A stretch of DNA of 64,000 nucleotides from Variovorax sp. RA8. Its GTDB lineage: Bacteria; Pseudomonadota; Gammaproteobacteria; Burkholderiales; Burkholderiaceae_C. The DNA lies in the NCBI RefSeq assembly GCF_901827175.1, contig NZ_LR594662.1, positions 1,240,001-1,304,000 on the forward strand, given 5' to 3'. The notes under the pieces are model-generated. The model did not search any database and was not told the DNA's origin. It worked only from the letters and a program-made list of their open reading frames with translations. This document shows positions 1 through 9,096 of this stretch, piece after piece. The translations under genes were made by a program, and so were the position numbers. Position 1 is the stretch's first letter. The number at the start of each line of letters is the position of its first letter.

Positions 1-31
1 ATCGGTCGAGGCAAATCGCCGGTGTATGACC

Positions 32-277
32 TCAGTCTCCCATGATCCCACGCCTAGCCTCGTAGATATAGTCCGACTTGTCTCGTTTTCCAAGAACGAA
101 TCCCGTGGCGGATGCATCCGATCCAATTGCCGTTTCCCAGCGCATCATCGAATCATGTACAACGGTTCGGCGCGCGATCCGCCAATGGGCGTCCCGCACC
201 TCGAACCGGTCGATGTATCGCCCGATCATGAGCAGGTCAGTTGCGGATTGGTCTCCGTTCCTAGAAGTGCCCGACAT
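32..277 (-). pseudogene. C-terminal fragment of a SnoaL-like (NTF2-fold) protein
   Basis: The reading frame gives the end of a SnoaL-like small protein: a GRYIDRFEVRD strand followed by WRIARRTVVHD, the usual last two beta strands of the fold. The N-terminal half is missing. Upstream on the same strand the frame runs straight into a Bug-receptor fragment, so the two are joined by a deletion or recombination around 261-280. No function can be assigned to the remnant. Family assignment is by motif recognition only. Confidence 0.55.
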
Positions 278-581
278 CTGCGACAGCGCCGAACACGCGT
301 TCTCGGGGTATCGACTCCTCCTGAAACAACTTCTTGAAGCTCTTCACGTCACCCGAAAGCGGCACAACTGCAGGGATGGTGGTCGGCGCCTGCCGCGTCC
401 CTGGATCCGCAAGCGTTTTCGTCAAAGCGATGGAAAGCTGTTCGGCAATGGCCGGGCTGGTTCCCGGCGGCGCAACCAGGCCGCTCCAGGACCCCGCCTC
501 GAAATCGACCCTCTGCTCGCGCAGCGTCGGTACGGTTGGGGTTTCGGCGTCGCGCGATTCGCTGGTGACCGCATAGGGCAT
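261..581 (-). pseudogene. C-terminal fragment of a Bug/TctC-type solute-binding receptor
   Basis: About 100 residues resemble the last third of a tripartite tricarboxylate transporter receptor: VPTLREQ, then SWSGLVAPPGTSPAIAEQLS, then the long C-terminal helix. The signal peptide and ligand-binding N-lobe are absent and the frame stops at the junction with the SnoaL-like fragment. It lies just after the quinone oxidoreductase gene, at the distal end of that operon. It is probably the scar of a fifth Bug gene in this cluster. Confidence 0.6.
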
Positions 582-590
582 TTTTCGGTG

Positions 591-1571
591 TCAAAGTAAA
601 AGGACAGGTTTACCGATCATCCGGCGCGACTCCAGCGCATCTAGTGCCTCATGCACAGACTCCAACGCATAGGTACCGGCGATATCGATGCGCAGCCAGC
701 CATTCAGGATTCCACCGAAGATGGCGTCGGCGCGCATCTGCACCTCATCGGCTGTGGTCATGTGATCCCCTAGGCGAGGGCGGGTGAGAAACAGCGAACC
801 GCTTTCGCCCAACTCCAGCGGGTCAAGGTCGGTCACCGGCCCGGACACGGAGCCATAGTTGATCACCAGCCCACGGCGGCGCGTGCAACGCATGCTTGAA
901 CGCAGCGTGGTGAGGCCCACAGAGTCGAACACCACATCGACGCCCACGCCGTCAGTTGCATCGCGCACGCGCTGGTCGAAATCCTCGTAGCCCCACACCG
1001 CGTCGGCCCCGCGGCTGGCCACCACGGCGCGCTTCTGCTCGGTGCTCGCCGTGGCAAAAACGCGCGCGCCGCGATTGCGGCCCATCTGAGTGATGATCTG
1101 GCCAATGCTGCCTGAGGCGGCATGCACCAGGCAGGTGTCGCCGTCCTTAAGGCGCGCGACGTCATGTACCAAGTAGTGCGCGGTCGCTCCCTGGAACATG
1201 GCTGCGGCCGCCTGTTGGAAGGCGATGCCGTCAGGCAGGCGGGCCACCAGATTCTCGGGCACGGCCGCGAACTCCGCATAGCTGCCCCAGGACAGGCACC
1301 AGGCCACGCGGTCGCCGGGGCGGACACGCGTAACGCCGGCGCCAACCTCCACCACCTCGCCGGCGCCTTCCATGCCCAGAGTGCAGGGCAGCGACACCTG
1401 GTACGTGCGCGAGCTTTCGTAGCGGCCCTGGCGCGTGCCAATGTCCATGAAGTTGATGCCTGAGGCAGCCACCCGCACGAGCACCATGCCGGGGCCGGCC
1501 ACGGGCATGGGTGCATCGACGATGGACGCTACCTCGGGCCCGCCATAACGCTCTATACGCATTGCCCTCAT
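591..1571 (-). CDS. Zinc-free quinone oxidoreductase (MDR superfamily)
   Basis: A 326-residue medium-chain dehydrogenase/reductase of the NADPH:quinone oxidoreductase type. It begins MRAMRIERYGGPEV, carries an N-terminal GroES-like domain, and has an NADPH-binding loop at about residues 143-152 (CLVHAASGSIG) followed by GARVFATASTEQKR. The structural-zinc cysteine cluster is absent, as expected for the QOR branch. The start overlaps the stop of the upstream monooxygenase gene by four bases (ATGA, 1568-1571), so the two are translationally coupled. It probably reduces an enone or quinone intermediate of the operon's pathway; the substrate is unknown. Confidence 0.85.
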   Translation of the reverse strand: MRAMRIERYGGPEVASIVDAPMPVAGPGMVLVRVAASGINFMDIGTRQGRYESSRTYQVSLPCTLGMEGAGEVVEVGAGVTRVRPGDRVAWCLSWGSYAEFAAVPENLVARLPDGIAFQQAAAAMFQGATAHYLVHDVARLKDGDTCLVHAASGSIGQIITQMGRNRGARVFATASTEQKRAVVASRGADAVWGYEDFDQRVRDATDGVGVDVVFDSVGLTTLRSSMRCTRRRGLVINYGSVSGPVTDLDPLELGESGSLFLTRPRLGDHMTTADEVQMRADAIFGGILNGWLRIDIAGTYALESVHEALDALESRRMIGKPVLLL

Positions 1572-2935
1572 CGCGCACTTCCCCTTCGGTAGCGCGCCGC
1601 CGGATGCGTGGACTTCACACGGCCGCCCGTCCCTGGGAAGAGCTTTTCGCGCAGGCTGCCGGGCGCATACTCCGCTTTGAAGGCACCGCGGTTTTGCAAC
1701 TCGGGCACCAGCAGATCGCAGAAGGCCTGCAGGCCCTTGGGTTCCACGGTGCGGATCAGGTTGAGGCCGTCCACGCCGGTATCCTCCGCCCAGGCGACTA
1801 GCTTGTCCGCCACCGTGGACGGCGAGCCGATCAGGAAGAGGTCTCGACCTTCTCCGAAGCCCATCAGGTCGCGGATGCTCAATGGCTTCTGTGCGCCAGT
1901 GGTGAGTGCTGCAGCGGCCGCCTGGCTGGCATTCGTCTTCTGCACCGAGGGCACCGGATCGTCGAGGCTGTACTTGGCCAGGTCGATGCCAATCAACTGT
2001 GAGCGTGTGGCCAGATTGCCCGGTCCGTCCGTATGATTCTCGTACTCCCGCTGCAGCTCGCGCGCCTGCGCATCCGTGGGCGCGACAATGATGGTGGCGG
2101 GCACGAACACTTTTACGTCATCTGGCGCGCGGCCGTACGCTACTGCCTTGTCGCGAATCTGCCGGACCTGCTTGCGCGCGAAATCCTGGCTGCCGTAGGC
2201 GATGAATGCACATTCCGCATGCTTGCCCACGAAATCCAGGCCCGCAGCCGATGCGCCAGCTGAGAACATGAGCGGAGTGCGCTGTATCGAGGGCTCGGAC
2301 ATGTGCACCGCATCGCAGCGGAAATACTTGCCGGTATGGTGTATGGCATGCACGCGGGCTGGGTCCACGAAGGTGCGGCTGGCCTTGTCACGTACCGCAG
2401 CGCCGTCCTCCCAACTACCTTCCCACAGCTTGTACATCAACTCGACAAACTCGTCGGCCACCGCATAGCGCTCGTCATGCGCCACTTGGTTCTGCACGCC
2501 CACCCCGCGAGCCGTCGCTTCCAGGACGCCCGAGACCACGTTCCAAGCCACGCGGCCCTGCGTGAGATGGTCCAGCGTTGAGAGGCGGCGGGCCAGCAGG
2601 TAGGGCGTTTCGTAGCTGGTATTGCCGGTGACGCCGAAGGAGAGGTTGCGCGTCGCGTGTGCCATCGGGGGCAGCAACAGCATGGGATCCAGCAGTGGCA
2701 CGAAGCTGCCCGCACGCAGCATGGCGTCCGGCTTGCCTTCGTACACGTCGGAGACGCCCAACCCGTCCGCGAGGAAGATTCCATCGAGCAAGCCGCGCTC
2801 GCAGGTCTGCGCGAGTTCCGTCCAGAAGCTAGGCGTGTTGTATTCCGTCGCCTTGGAATCGGGATGCGACCAGAGGCCCGCCCAGGATTGCCCTGGCGAG
2901 CCACAGTAGAAGGCATTGGCGAGAAGTTGCAGCAT
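1568..2935 (-). CDS. NtaA/SnaA/DszA-type flavin-dependent monooxygenase
   Basis: A 455-residue bacterial luciferase-like (LLM) enzyme of the NtaA/SnaA/SoxA(DszA) branch. Typical features are a start rich in AFYCGSPGQSWAGLWSHPDS, the LDGIFLADGLG strand at about residues 50-60, RLSTLDHLTQGRVAWNVVSG at about 118-137, and a SAGASAAGLDFVGKHAEC region at about 225-242. Enzymes of this branch use FMNH2 from a separate flavin reductase and oxygen to cleave C-N or C-S bonds or to oxidise ring substrates. A flavin reductase gene lies two genes upstream (4327-5421). The ATG directly follows the stop of the MmgE/PrpD gene. The substrate cannot be read from sequence. Confidence 0.88.
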   Translation of the reverse strand: MLQLLANAFYCGSPGQSWAGLWSHPDSKATEYNTPSFWTELAQTCERGLLDGIFLADGLGVSDVYEGKPDAMLRAGSFVPLLDPMLLLPPMAHATRNLSFGVTGNTSYETPYLLARRLSTLDHLTQGRVAWNVVSGVLEATARGVGVQNQVAHDERYAVADEFVELMYKLWEGSWEDGAAVRDKASRTFVDPARVHAIHHTGKYFRCDAVHMSEPSIQRTPLMFSAGASAAGLDFVGKHAECAFIAYGSQDFARKQVRQIRDKAVAYGRAPDDVKVFVPATIIVAPTDAQARELQREYENHTDGPGNLATRSQLIGIDLAKYSLDDPVPSVQKTNASQAAAAALTTGAQKPLSIRDLMGFGEGRDLFLIGSPSTVADKLVAWAEDTGVDGLNLIRTVEPKGLQAFCDLLVPELQNRGAFKAEYAPGSLREKLFPGTGGRVKSTHPAARYRRGSAR

Positions 2936-4336
2936 TCAGTGCTCCTTGATAGTGGATGCGACGCTCAGCGCGAGCATGGGGGTCAGGCTGTCCAGGGTCT
3001 CGATGCGCATCACCAGTTCCTGCAGCTGCTGCGCGGCATCGGCATGGATGACGCGGGTTGCGTTCGATAGGTACTTCGATTGCAGCGCCGACTGCGACAG
3101 CGGGCTCTCCGGCGTTCCCAGACTTACGGGCTTGCGGCAGCGCAGTACGCGGCCGTCGCGCAGGTGAATCACCAACTCGCCCGGAAAATGCGCGGGATAG
3201 TCGCTGAGCGGGTCGTCGATGCACCACACCTTGTTCGCCAAAGCGAGGATGTCGGGCGCCTGCAACGGACGGTCGTAGAAATCAGCTAGTTCGACCCGGC
3301 CGCGCAACAGCGCGAGCGCCACTACGTACTGCATGCTGAAGAGCGCGCGATAGGGTGTTGTCGGCTGCACGCACTCCGCACGCGGCTCGGCGATCAATTT
3401 GTGCCAGTCCAGTACCAGCGGGCATTCGATTCGCTCTACGTCACCGACATCGAACTGCTCGCGCAGTTCCAGTGCTGCGTCGACGAAAGCGTGGATGATG
3501 TGGCAACAGGGGTAGGGCTTGAGTGCGATGTCTAACACGCGCCAGCGCCCGCCCAGTGCGAAGGCAGGCATTTCCTCGGGCTGCGGCATGCGACCGACGT
3601 GAGTTGCGTAGAAGCCGCGCGTACCATCCATGCTGGTGGTGGGCCCGACGAAGCCCGCGCGGCCGAACAAGGCGGCGGTTACGCCCGCATGGGCAGCCCA
3701 TCCCGGGTGGAGGCGCTTGAGCCAAGAGTCGCCCATCTCCAGCATGCCTGCGGACATGCTGCCGGCGAGCCCGAGGGCATGCACCAAGGCCCTCTCATCG
3801 AGGCCATAGAGCATGCCCGCGGCGACTGTGGCTGCGTAAGCGCCACACACCGCGGTGGGATGGAAGCCGCGCCGCGTCAACTCGCCCGCACCTGCGATCG
3901 CGATGCGGCATCCAACCTCCATTGCCGCAACATAGGCCACCAGCACCTGAGACCCGTTCGCGCCGCTGGCCTGTCCTGCGGCGAAGGCGGCCCCCATCGC
4001 TGCGGCGCTCGCATGGTAGACGCCGCCGATGTGTGTGTCGTCGTAGTCCAGCCCGTGCGCCAGTGTGGCATTCAGCAGCGCTGCCGAAGGCGCGGGCAGC
4101 CTCAGTCCCGAGCCGATGGCAGAGGCGTCCTCGCCGTGGCCCATCGGCTGCACCGCGTCCAGGGTGACTTTGCCGAAGTCGAAGCCGGTGGATGCGACCG
4201 CGATGCCCAGTGTGTCGAGCAGGTGCCGCTTCGCGAGGGCCAGCACCTTGGGTGGGAGCGCACACAGCTGCAACCCCAGGGCGAAGCGTGCGATCTGCTC
4301 TGTCTGGGTTCCTGGGGGCTGGGTCATCACTTGCAT
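2936..4336 (-). CDS. MmgE/PrpD family protein (2-methylcitrate dehydratase-like)
   Basis: A 466-residue MmgE/PrpD protein. Recognisable parts are HLLDTLGIAVAS at about residues 40-51, the family signature LAHGLDYDDTHIGGVYHAS at about 93-111, and a long helical N-terminal domain followed by a smaller C-terminal domain. Characterised members dehydrate 2-methylcitrate or act on related tricarboxylates and aconitate derivatives. It overlaps the flavin reductase gene by ten bases. The start at 4336 has a GGAAAGG ribosome-binding site; an ATG at 4327 would give a four-base ATGA overlap and cannot be excluded. With PrpF next door, chemistry on an unsaturated di- or tricarboxylate is likely. Confidence 0.85.
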   Translation of the reverse strand: MQVMTQPPGTQTEQIARFALGLQLCALPPKVLALAKRHLLDTLGIAVASTGFDFGKVTLDAVQPMGHGEDASAIGSGLRLPAPSAALLNATLAHGLDYDDTHIGGVYHASAAAMGAAFAAGQASGANGSQVLVAYVAAMEVGCRIAIAGAGELTRRGFHPTAVCGAYAATVAAGMLYGLDERALVHALGLAGSMSAGMLEMGDSWLKRLHPGWAAHAGVTAALFGRAGFVGPTTSMDGTRGFYATHVGRMPQPEEMPAFALGGRWRVLDIALKPYPCCHIIHAFVDAALELREQFDVGDVERIECPLVLDWHKLIAEPRAECVQPTTPYRALFSMQYVVALALLRGRVELADFYDRPLQAPDILALANKVWCIDDPLSDYPAHFPGELVIHLRDGRVLRCRKPVSLGTPESPLSQSALQSKYLSNATRVIHADAAQQLQELVMRIETLDSLTPMLALSVASTIKEH

Positions 4337-5421
4337 GCGGCACCTTTCCAGTCCGAGAAGGCCTGTCCCGCCTCTTTCAAGGCGCGCGGGACCGCCCCAT
4401 CCAAGTCGTCCGCGAGGCGGTCCGCGGGCGACACGACGGTAAGGGCCAGCACCATGCGGCCCGCGTCGTCCCTGATGGGTACGCTGAACGCGTTGGTCGC
4501 TACGCCGTGAAGCAGCTCCGCGGGCCAGAGGCCGGCTGCTCGTGCAAGGCCTTTATCGCGCGTCATCGCCATCTCGGCATCGAACGCCTGCCGTTGCGCA
4601 GCGGCGTCCTGCCCTGCCGTGCGGAACAGGCGCAAGTCCTCGTCCACGAAAGCCTGGGTCGCGTCCCCGGGAAGGAATGCAGCAAAGGCGCGGCCCGATG
4701 CCGACGCGGTCACGTTCATCACCAGGCCCGGGCGCAGCGCCGAACTGACCGGCCTCGCCGATGGTTCCCAGTGAATCGCCGTCGGGCCGCGATTGCCCCA
4801 GACGGCGAGGCAAAGGGTATGGTCGCCAATGCGCGCGGCCAGGCCCGGCAGCGCATCTTCGACGCGCCGCATCAGGGCCGTGGAGGGCGATGCAAGCGCG
4901 CCCGTGCGCACTTCCAGCGGCCCGACATCGTGTGCGTACGCGACCGCATAGCGCCCGCCCTCGAACACGAGCGGCCGCAGGCCGGACCGTCCGATGCGCT
5001 CCACGCGGCCGAGATAGACGGTGTGGTCCCCGCCCGGATACATCGCGATCTTCACGCACTCGAGGTGCGCGGCGGTTCCCTTCAGCACGGGCACGCCGCC
5101 GACGCCGCTGTCGTGGTCCAGCCCGGCAAACTTGTCGTCCACCGCCGACTTCGCGAACAGGTTCGACAGTGCGACCTGGCCCTCGGCAAGGATGTTGATC
5201 GCGAAGTGATCGCTGTCCTGAAACACCGCATGGCTGCGCGAAGTGTGCGATTGGCTCCACAGCACCAGCGGCGGCTCAAGCGAGACCGAGCTGAAGGAGT
5301 TGGCGGTCAGGCCGTGAGCCGCGCCGGTGCGATCGCGAGTGGTCACGATGGTGACCCCGGTAGCGAAGGCGCCCAGCGCGTCGCGCAGCTGGCGCTTGTC
5401 GAACGGAGCGGGTTGGTTCAT
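4327..5421 (-). CDS. Flavin reductase fused to an IclR-type effector domain
   Basis: A 364-residue two-domain protein. Residues 1 to about 160 are a flavin reductase domain (FATGVTIVTTRDRTG, GLTANSFSSVSLEPPLVLWS, FAINILAEGQ, then a GDHTVYLGRV strand), the type that supplies FMNH2 to two-component monooxygenases. Residues from about 175 to the end have the layout of an IclR effector-binding domain (LCLAVWGNRGPTAIHWEPS, VTASASGRAFAAFLPGD, FSVPIRDDAGRMVLALTV) without any helix-turn-helix. The start at 5421 overlaps the PrpF stop as ATGA. It is the obvious partner of the LLM monooxygenase at 1568. The effector domain may sense the substrate and gate reduction; that is inference. Confidence 0.82.
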   Translation of the reverse strand: MNQPAPFDKRQLRDALGAFATGVTIVTTRDRTGAAHGLTANSFSSVSLEPPLVLWSQSHTSRSHAVFQDSDHFAINILAEGQVALSNLFAKSAVDDKFAGLDHDSGVGGVPVLKGTAAHLECVKIAMYPGGDHTVYLGRVERIGRSGLRPLVFEGGRYAVAYAHDVGPLEVRTGALASPSTALMRRVEDALPGLAARIGDHTLCLAVWGNRGPTAIHWEPSARPVSSALRPGLVMNVTASASGRAFAAFLPGDATQAFVDEDLRLFRTAGQDAAAQRQAFDAEMAMTRDKGLARAAGLWPAELLHGVATNAFSVPIRDDAGRMVLALTVVSPADRLADDLDGAVPRALKEAGQAFSDWKGAACK

Positions 5422-6560
5422 GAGAGTGCCTCCTTGTCGATGGGTAGAAAGACCGCTCCCGCCATCAGCCGGCGCGCGGTGCGGGCGAAGCCCAGCACCT
5501 CGAACTGCGGCAGGACCTGGCTCGCAGCGGACAGCTGCACGCGCACGGAGGTCACGCCCGTGGAATGGCCGATGCGCACGACACCGCGGCTGGCCTGCGA
5601 ACAGGCCGCGTGCACCACGCTGCCGGGGATGCTCGCAGCCGCCGCCACGCAGATCGCGCCCGTGGCGGCAATGCTGGGATGGCAGACATTCGCGTAGAGC
5701 AGCCGCGTCATGACGTCGCAGTCTTGCGCATTCGCCGGTGCGGACACGAGCACGAGCATTGGCATCGCAGGCAGATCCGCCGCACGCCAGTCGCTCCAGA
5801 AGCCGAGGCGGACGCCGCATTTGCCGCGGATTTCCCGCATCAGATCTTGCTGGGGTGCGGCGTTGATCGCGAGCGGCGCCTCATGGCCAGTGAGCCCCAC
5901 GTCCGTGGCGCGCACGAACACGCAGGGATTGCCCGCATCGCAGAACGACACCTCGATGCGGCGGCCGTCCTCCAGCACCACGAGGTCGCGCGCATTTCCC
6001 GTAGGCAGCAGGTGGCCAGTGCGGGAACCGATCGCCCCGGCGTAGTTCATCAGGATCTCGGCCGCCGTGCCCGGGACTCCCGCAATGGCGCAGTCGCCGA
6101 GCACCCGTGCGCGTCCGCGCGACACGGGCACGCGTGCCACCATCAGCGCGCCGGTGTTCACGTTGTGGATGCGCACCGCGGTGAACGGCTCCTTCGCGTG
6201 CACCAAGCCTTCGTCGACGGCATAGGGGCCGACCGCAGCGGAAATATTTCCGCAGTTCCCGTCGTGGAATACCTGACGCTGCTCCACATCGACCTGCACA
6301 AAGGTGTAGTCCACATCGGCGTCGTCGCGACGCGACGGCGCGATGATTGCTACCTTGGACGTGGACAGGCGCGAGCCGCCCAGTCCATCGATCTGCAACG
6401 GATCGCCCGCGCCCATCACGCGCATCAGCAATTCGTCGCGTGCGGCGCCGGACGGTGGTAGTGCGGACTCGTGGAAGAACACTGCCTTGCTTGTACCGCC
6501 GCGCATCAATACGCAGGGCAATGTGAACTGCTCGCCGAAGCTGCTCATGGCGCTGTTCAC
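5418..6560 (-). CDS. PrpF family isomerase (first of three paralogues)
   Basis: A 380-residue protein of the PrpF/AcnD-accessory family, which has the diaminopimelate-epimerase fold and moves the double bond of substituted aconitates, itaconates or oxalomesaconates. Diagnostic motifs are LPCVLMRGGTSKAVFF near the N-terminus, LGGSRLSTSKVAII, and the cysteine loop DGNCGNISAAVGPYAV at about residue 100-115. A GTG start at 6560 overlaps the CoA-ligase stop (GTGA); an ATG four codons later is possible. Its closest relative in the window is the copy at 25634, which shares the GDCAIAGVPGT segment. It lies between the ligase and the flavin reductase genes in one operon. Confidence 0.88.
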   Translation of the reverse strand: MNSAMSSFGEQFTLPCVLMRGGTSKAVFFHESALPPSGAARDELLMRVMGAGDPLQIDGLGGSRLSTSKVAIIAPSRRDDADVDYTFVQVDVEQRQVFHDGNCGNISAAVGPYAVDEGLVHAKEPFTAVRIHNVNTGALMVARVPVSRGRARVLGDCAIAGVPGTAAEILMNYAGAIGSRTGHLLPTGNARDLVVLEDGRRIEVSFCDAGNPCVFVRATDVGLTGHEAPLAINAAPQQDLMREIRGKCGVRLGFWSDWRAADLPAMPMLVLVSAPANAQDCDVMTRLLYANVCHPSIAATGAICVAAAASIPGSVVHAACSQASRGVVRIGHSTGVTSVRVQLSAASQVLPQFEVLGFARTARRLMAGAVFLPIDKEALS

Positions 6561-8185
6561 TCGCTAGCCAGTTGCTCGCGAATGCGCTTCTTGTCCAATT
6601 TGCCAACGCTGGTCTTGGGCAACGTTTCGACGAACTCAATGCGCTCGGGAATCGCAAAGCGGGAGATCTCTCCGCGGTGCGCAAAGGATGCAAGATGTTC
6701 ACGGATCGTCGCAGCCTGCAACGCCGTACCTGCCTTGCCCACGACGAAGGCGCAGGGCCACTCACCCCAGTGCGCATCCGGCACGCCCACCACGGCCGTT
6801 TCCGACACGTCTGGATGGCGCGAGATGAGATCTTCCAGTTGGATGGATGAGACCCACTCGCCGCCGGACTTGATCACATCCTTGATGCGATCGGTTAGCA
6901 CCAGCTTGCCGCGCGTGTCCAATACGCCGATGTCGCCGGTGTGCATCCATCCGCGCGACCACAGGCTGGCGGACGCTTCCGGATTGTTGAAGTAGCCCTG
7001 CGTCAGCCAGGGCGCACGCGCAACGACCTCGCCAGCAGCGCTGCCGTCGTGAGGAAGATCGTTCATCTGCGCATCCACGACGCGCAACTGCACCAGCGGT
7101 GTGGGATACCCGGCGGCGGTCCGCGCGGCCAGGCTTTCTTCGTCCCCCGTGCCGACGCGCCCAACCGTAACGGCAGAGCAGGTCTCGGACATGCCATAGC
7201 CGGTGAAGATGTCGATACCGCGCGCATGCGCCTGGGCGGCCAGCCCACCCGAAAGCGCCGAGCCTCCGATGACGACCTTCCAGCCTCGCAGATCCTGCAC
7301 GTCGGTGTGTGGATGTGAGAGGACCATGTGCAGCACCGTGGGAACGCAGTGCGAGAAGGTGACCTTCTCTCGGCGAATCAATGACAACAGTCGTTCTGGC
7401 GCGTACCGGCCTGGATACACCTGCTTGAGCCCCAGCATCGTGGCCATGTACGGGAAGCCCCAAGCATGCACATGAAACATGGGCGTGATCGGCATGTACA
7501 CGTCTTCCCTGTGTACTCGAGCATGGTTTGCACCACTGGCCAGGGCGGCCGTTACTGCGAGCACGTACACCACGATCTGCCGGTGGCTGAAGTAAACCCC
7601 CTTGGGCGCGCCCGTCGTCCCGGTGGTGTAAAAGATCGTGGCGCGCGTGTTCTCGTCGAAGTCGGCGAACTGGTGTTGCGGATCGCCCGCGTCCAGCAAC
7701 TCCTCGTACTCTCCGCAGAAGCCTGACGGAATGGCGGCCGAGTCGCCGTCGTCCAGCAGCACGAAGCGGTCCACCGTGCGCAGCTGCGGACGGATCGCCT
7801 CCAGCATCGGCAGGAACTCGGCGTTCACCAGGATCGCTTTGGCGCCCGAGTGGTTGAGCGTGTAGGCCAACTGCTCCGCCGACAGGCGGATGTTTGCCGT
7901 CATGAGCACCGCACCCAACATAGGCACGGCGAAGTAGGCTTCCAGGTAGCGGTGCGTGTCCCAGTCCATCACCGCCACGGTGTCTCCCGCGGCGATGCCC
8001 AGCGACTTCAGCGCCGACCCGAGCCGGGCCACGCGCTCCTGCAGTTGTGCGTAGGTGTGGCGCCGCTCACCGTGCACGATCTCCTGTGCTGCGCTGCAGG
8101 TCTGCGCCGATTTCAGGATCTGCCCTATCAGCAGCGGATATGCATAGGCTTCCGGTGTACGTGGGATGGTGAATGGCGCTTCCAT
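6557..8185 (-). CDS. Acyl-CoA ligase (AMP-binding, fatty-acid ligase type)
   Basis: A 542-residue ANL-superfamily adenylate-forming enzyme that would activate a carboxylic acid with ATP and CoA. The P-loop-like motif FYTTGTTGAPKGV lies at about residues 185-197, GYGMSETCSAVTVGRV at about 320-335, the hinge HTGDIGVLDTRGKLVLTDRIKD at about 400-420, and the C-terminal catalytic lysine in TSVGKLDKKRIREQL. The overall layout resembles the medium- and long-chain ligases (AlkK-like). It sits 27 bp after the alpha/beta-fold gene and overlaps PrpF, so it is an operon member. It most likely activates the imported acid or an early intermediate. Confidence 0.9.
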   Translation of the reverse strand: MEAPFTIPRTPEAYAYPLLIGQILKSAQTCSAAQEIVHGERRHTYAQLQERVARLGSALKSLGIAAGDTVAVMDWDTHRYLEAYFAVPMLGAVLMTANIRLSAEQLAYTLNHSGAKAILVNAEFLPMLEAIRPQLRTVDRFVLLDDGDSAAIPSGFCGEYEELLDAGDPQHQFADFDENTRATIFYTTGTTGAPKGVYFSHRQIVVYVLAVTAALASGANHARVHREDVYMPITPMFHVHAWGFPYMATMLGLKQVYPGRYAPERLLSLIRREKVTFSHCVPTVLHMVLSHPHTDVQDLRGWKVVIGGSALSGGLAAQAHARGIDIFTGYGMSETCSAVTVGRVGTGDEESLAARTAAGYPTPLVQLRVVDAQMNDLPHDGSAAGEVVARAPWLTQGYFNNPEASASLWSRGWMHTGDIGVLDTRGKLVLTDRIKDVIKSGGEWVSSIQLEDLISRHPDVSETAVVGVPDAHWGEWPCAFVVGKAGTALQAATIREHLASFAHRGEISRFAIPERIEFVETLPKTSVGKLDKKRIREQLASE

Positions 8186-8212
8186 GATGGTGTGACGGAG
8201 AGGTGGAGATGT

Positions 8213-9091
8213 CTAGGCGGCCGGGGTGCCCAGCAAGAAGGGCAGGCAGGCGCGCGCGATCGGTTCGGCGCTGTCCTGCAGCGCAAGTGGATAGCCCGTC
8301 TCCACGGCGGCGGCGCGGCCGTCCTGCATGGACGCGGCGACGCGTTCCGCCTGCGCACCCAGGTGCTGCTCCTGCGGAACGCGGAATTCGAGAACCAGGG
8401 TGGGCGCCGCGATCCGCTTGAAGTGCTCGGCGAGATCAAGGGCGAAGACTGCCTCGTACATCGCGACCGTGTTGCGCCACCCCTGCACATAGTCGATCGC
8501 GTGCGCTTCCGCGTCGCCGATGTCGGCATCGGTCACTTCGGCGCCGACCAGCAACTTCTGCGGCCACCACAGGTTGCCCAGTGCTGCCTGCGCCGCCGCC
8601 CAGGCCCGCACCCGGTGCGAGCCATGCGCGTCCGCTGCGTATTGCGGGTTGAAGCGATCGAAGATCGGCTTGATGGCCGCGTTGCGTGCCACGTTCTCCG
8701 GGATGATGCTGTGCGGATAGCCCGCGAGCACCACGCGGTCCACCATGTGCGGCCAGTCTGCTGCGAGCACCGCGGCCAGCTTGTTGCCCGTGTGCACGCC
8801 GAACACTTTTACGCGCTCATGCCCCAGTTGCTGCACGAACTCCACCAGCGTGGCGGCCACGTTTTCAATGCGCACGGGCTGTGCGGGCGGGTCGGAGTTG
8901 CCGTAGCCGGGGGTGTCAACCGCAATCGTCTGGAAATGCGGTGCCAGCAAGGGTGCAAGGTGCCGAAACTGGCGGTGCGTGCGGGGCGATTCGCTCAACA
9001 ACAGCAGTGGCAATCCCTCGCCCATCACCTGGTAGTGCACCTGCCCGCTGCGCGTCCGCGCATAGGCGCGACTGCTCGCATGCGTGGTCAT
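8213..9091 (-). CDS. Alpha/beta-hydrolase-fold protein with a GxHxG elbow
   Basis: A 292-residue alpha/beta-hydrolase-fold protein paralogous to the one at 15309. The oxyanion-side strand LPLLLLSESPRTHRQF and the elbow region are clear, but the nucleophile motif reads GVHTGNK: histidine stands where Ser, Asp or Cys is expected. No Asp follows the strand APTLVLEF and no GH motif is seen near the C-terminus, so the classical triad is missing. Conserved with its paralogue are SHSIIPE, a tryptophan-rich WWP segment and DYVQGWR. The ATG at 9091 lies five bases after the Bug gene. It may be a lyase-like or non-catalytic member rather than an esterase. Confidence 0.8.
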   Translation of the reverse strand: MTTHASSRAYARTRSGQVHYQVMGEGLPLLLLSESPRTHRQFRHLAPLLAPHFQTIAVDTPGYGNSDPPAQPVRIENVAATLVEFVQQLGHERVKVFGVHTGNKLAAVLAADWPHMVDRVVLAGYPHSIIPENVARNAAIKPIFDRFNPQYAADAHGSHRVRAWAAAQAALGNLWWPQKLLVGAEVTDADIGDAEAHAIDYVQGWRNTVAMYEAVFALDLAEHFKRIAAPTLVLEFRVPQEQHLGAQAERVAASMQDGRAAAVETGYPLALQDSAEPIARACLPFLLGTPAA

Positions 9092-9096
9092 GTCGA

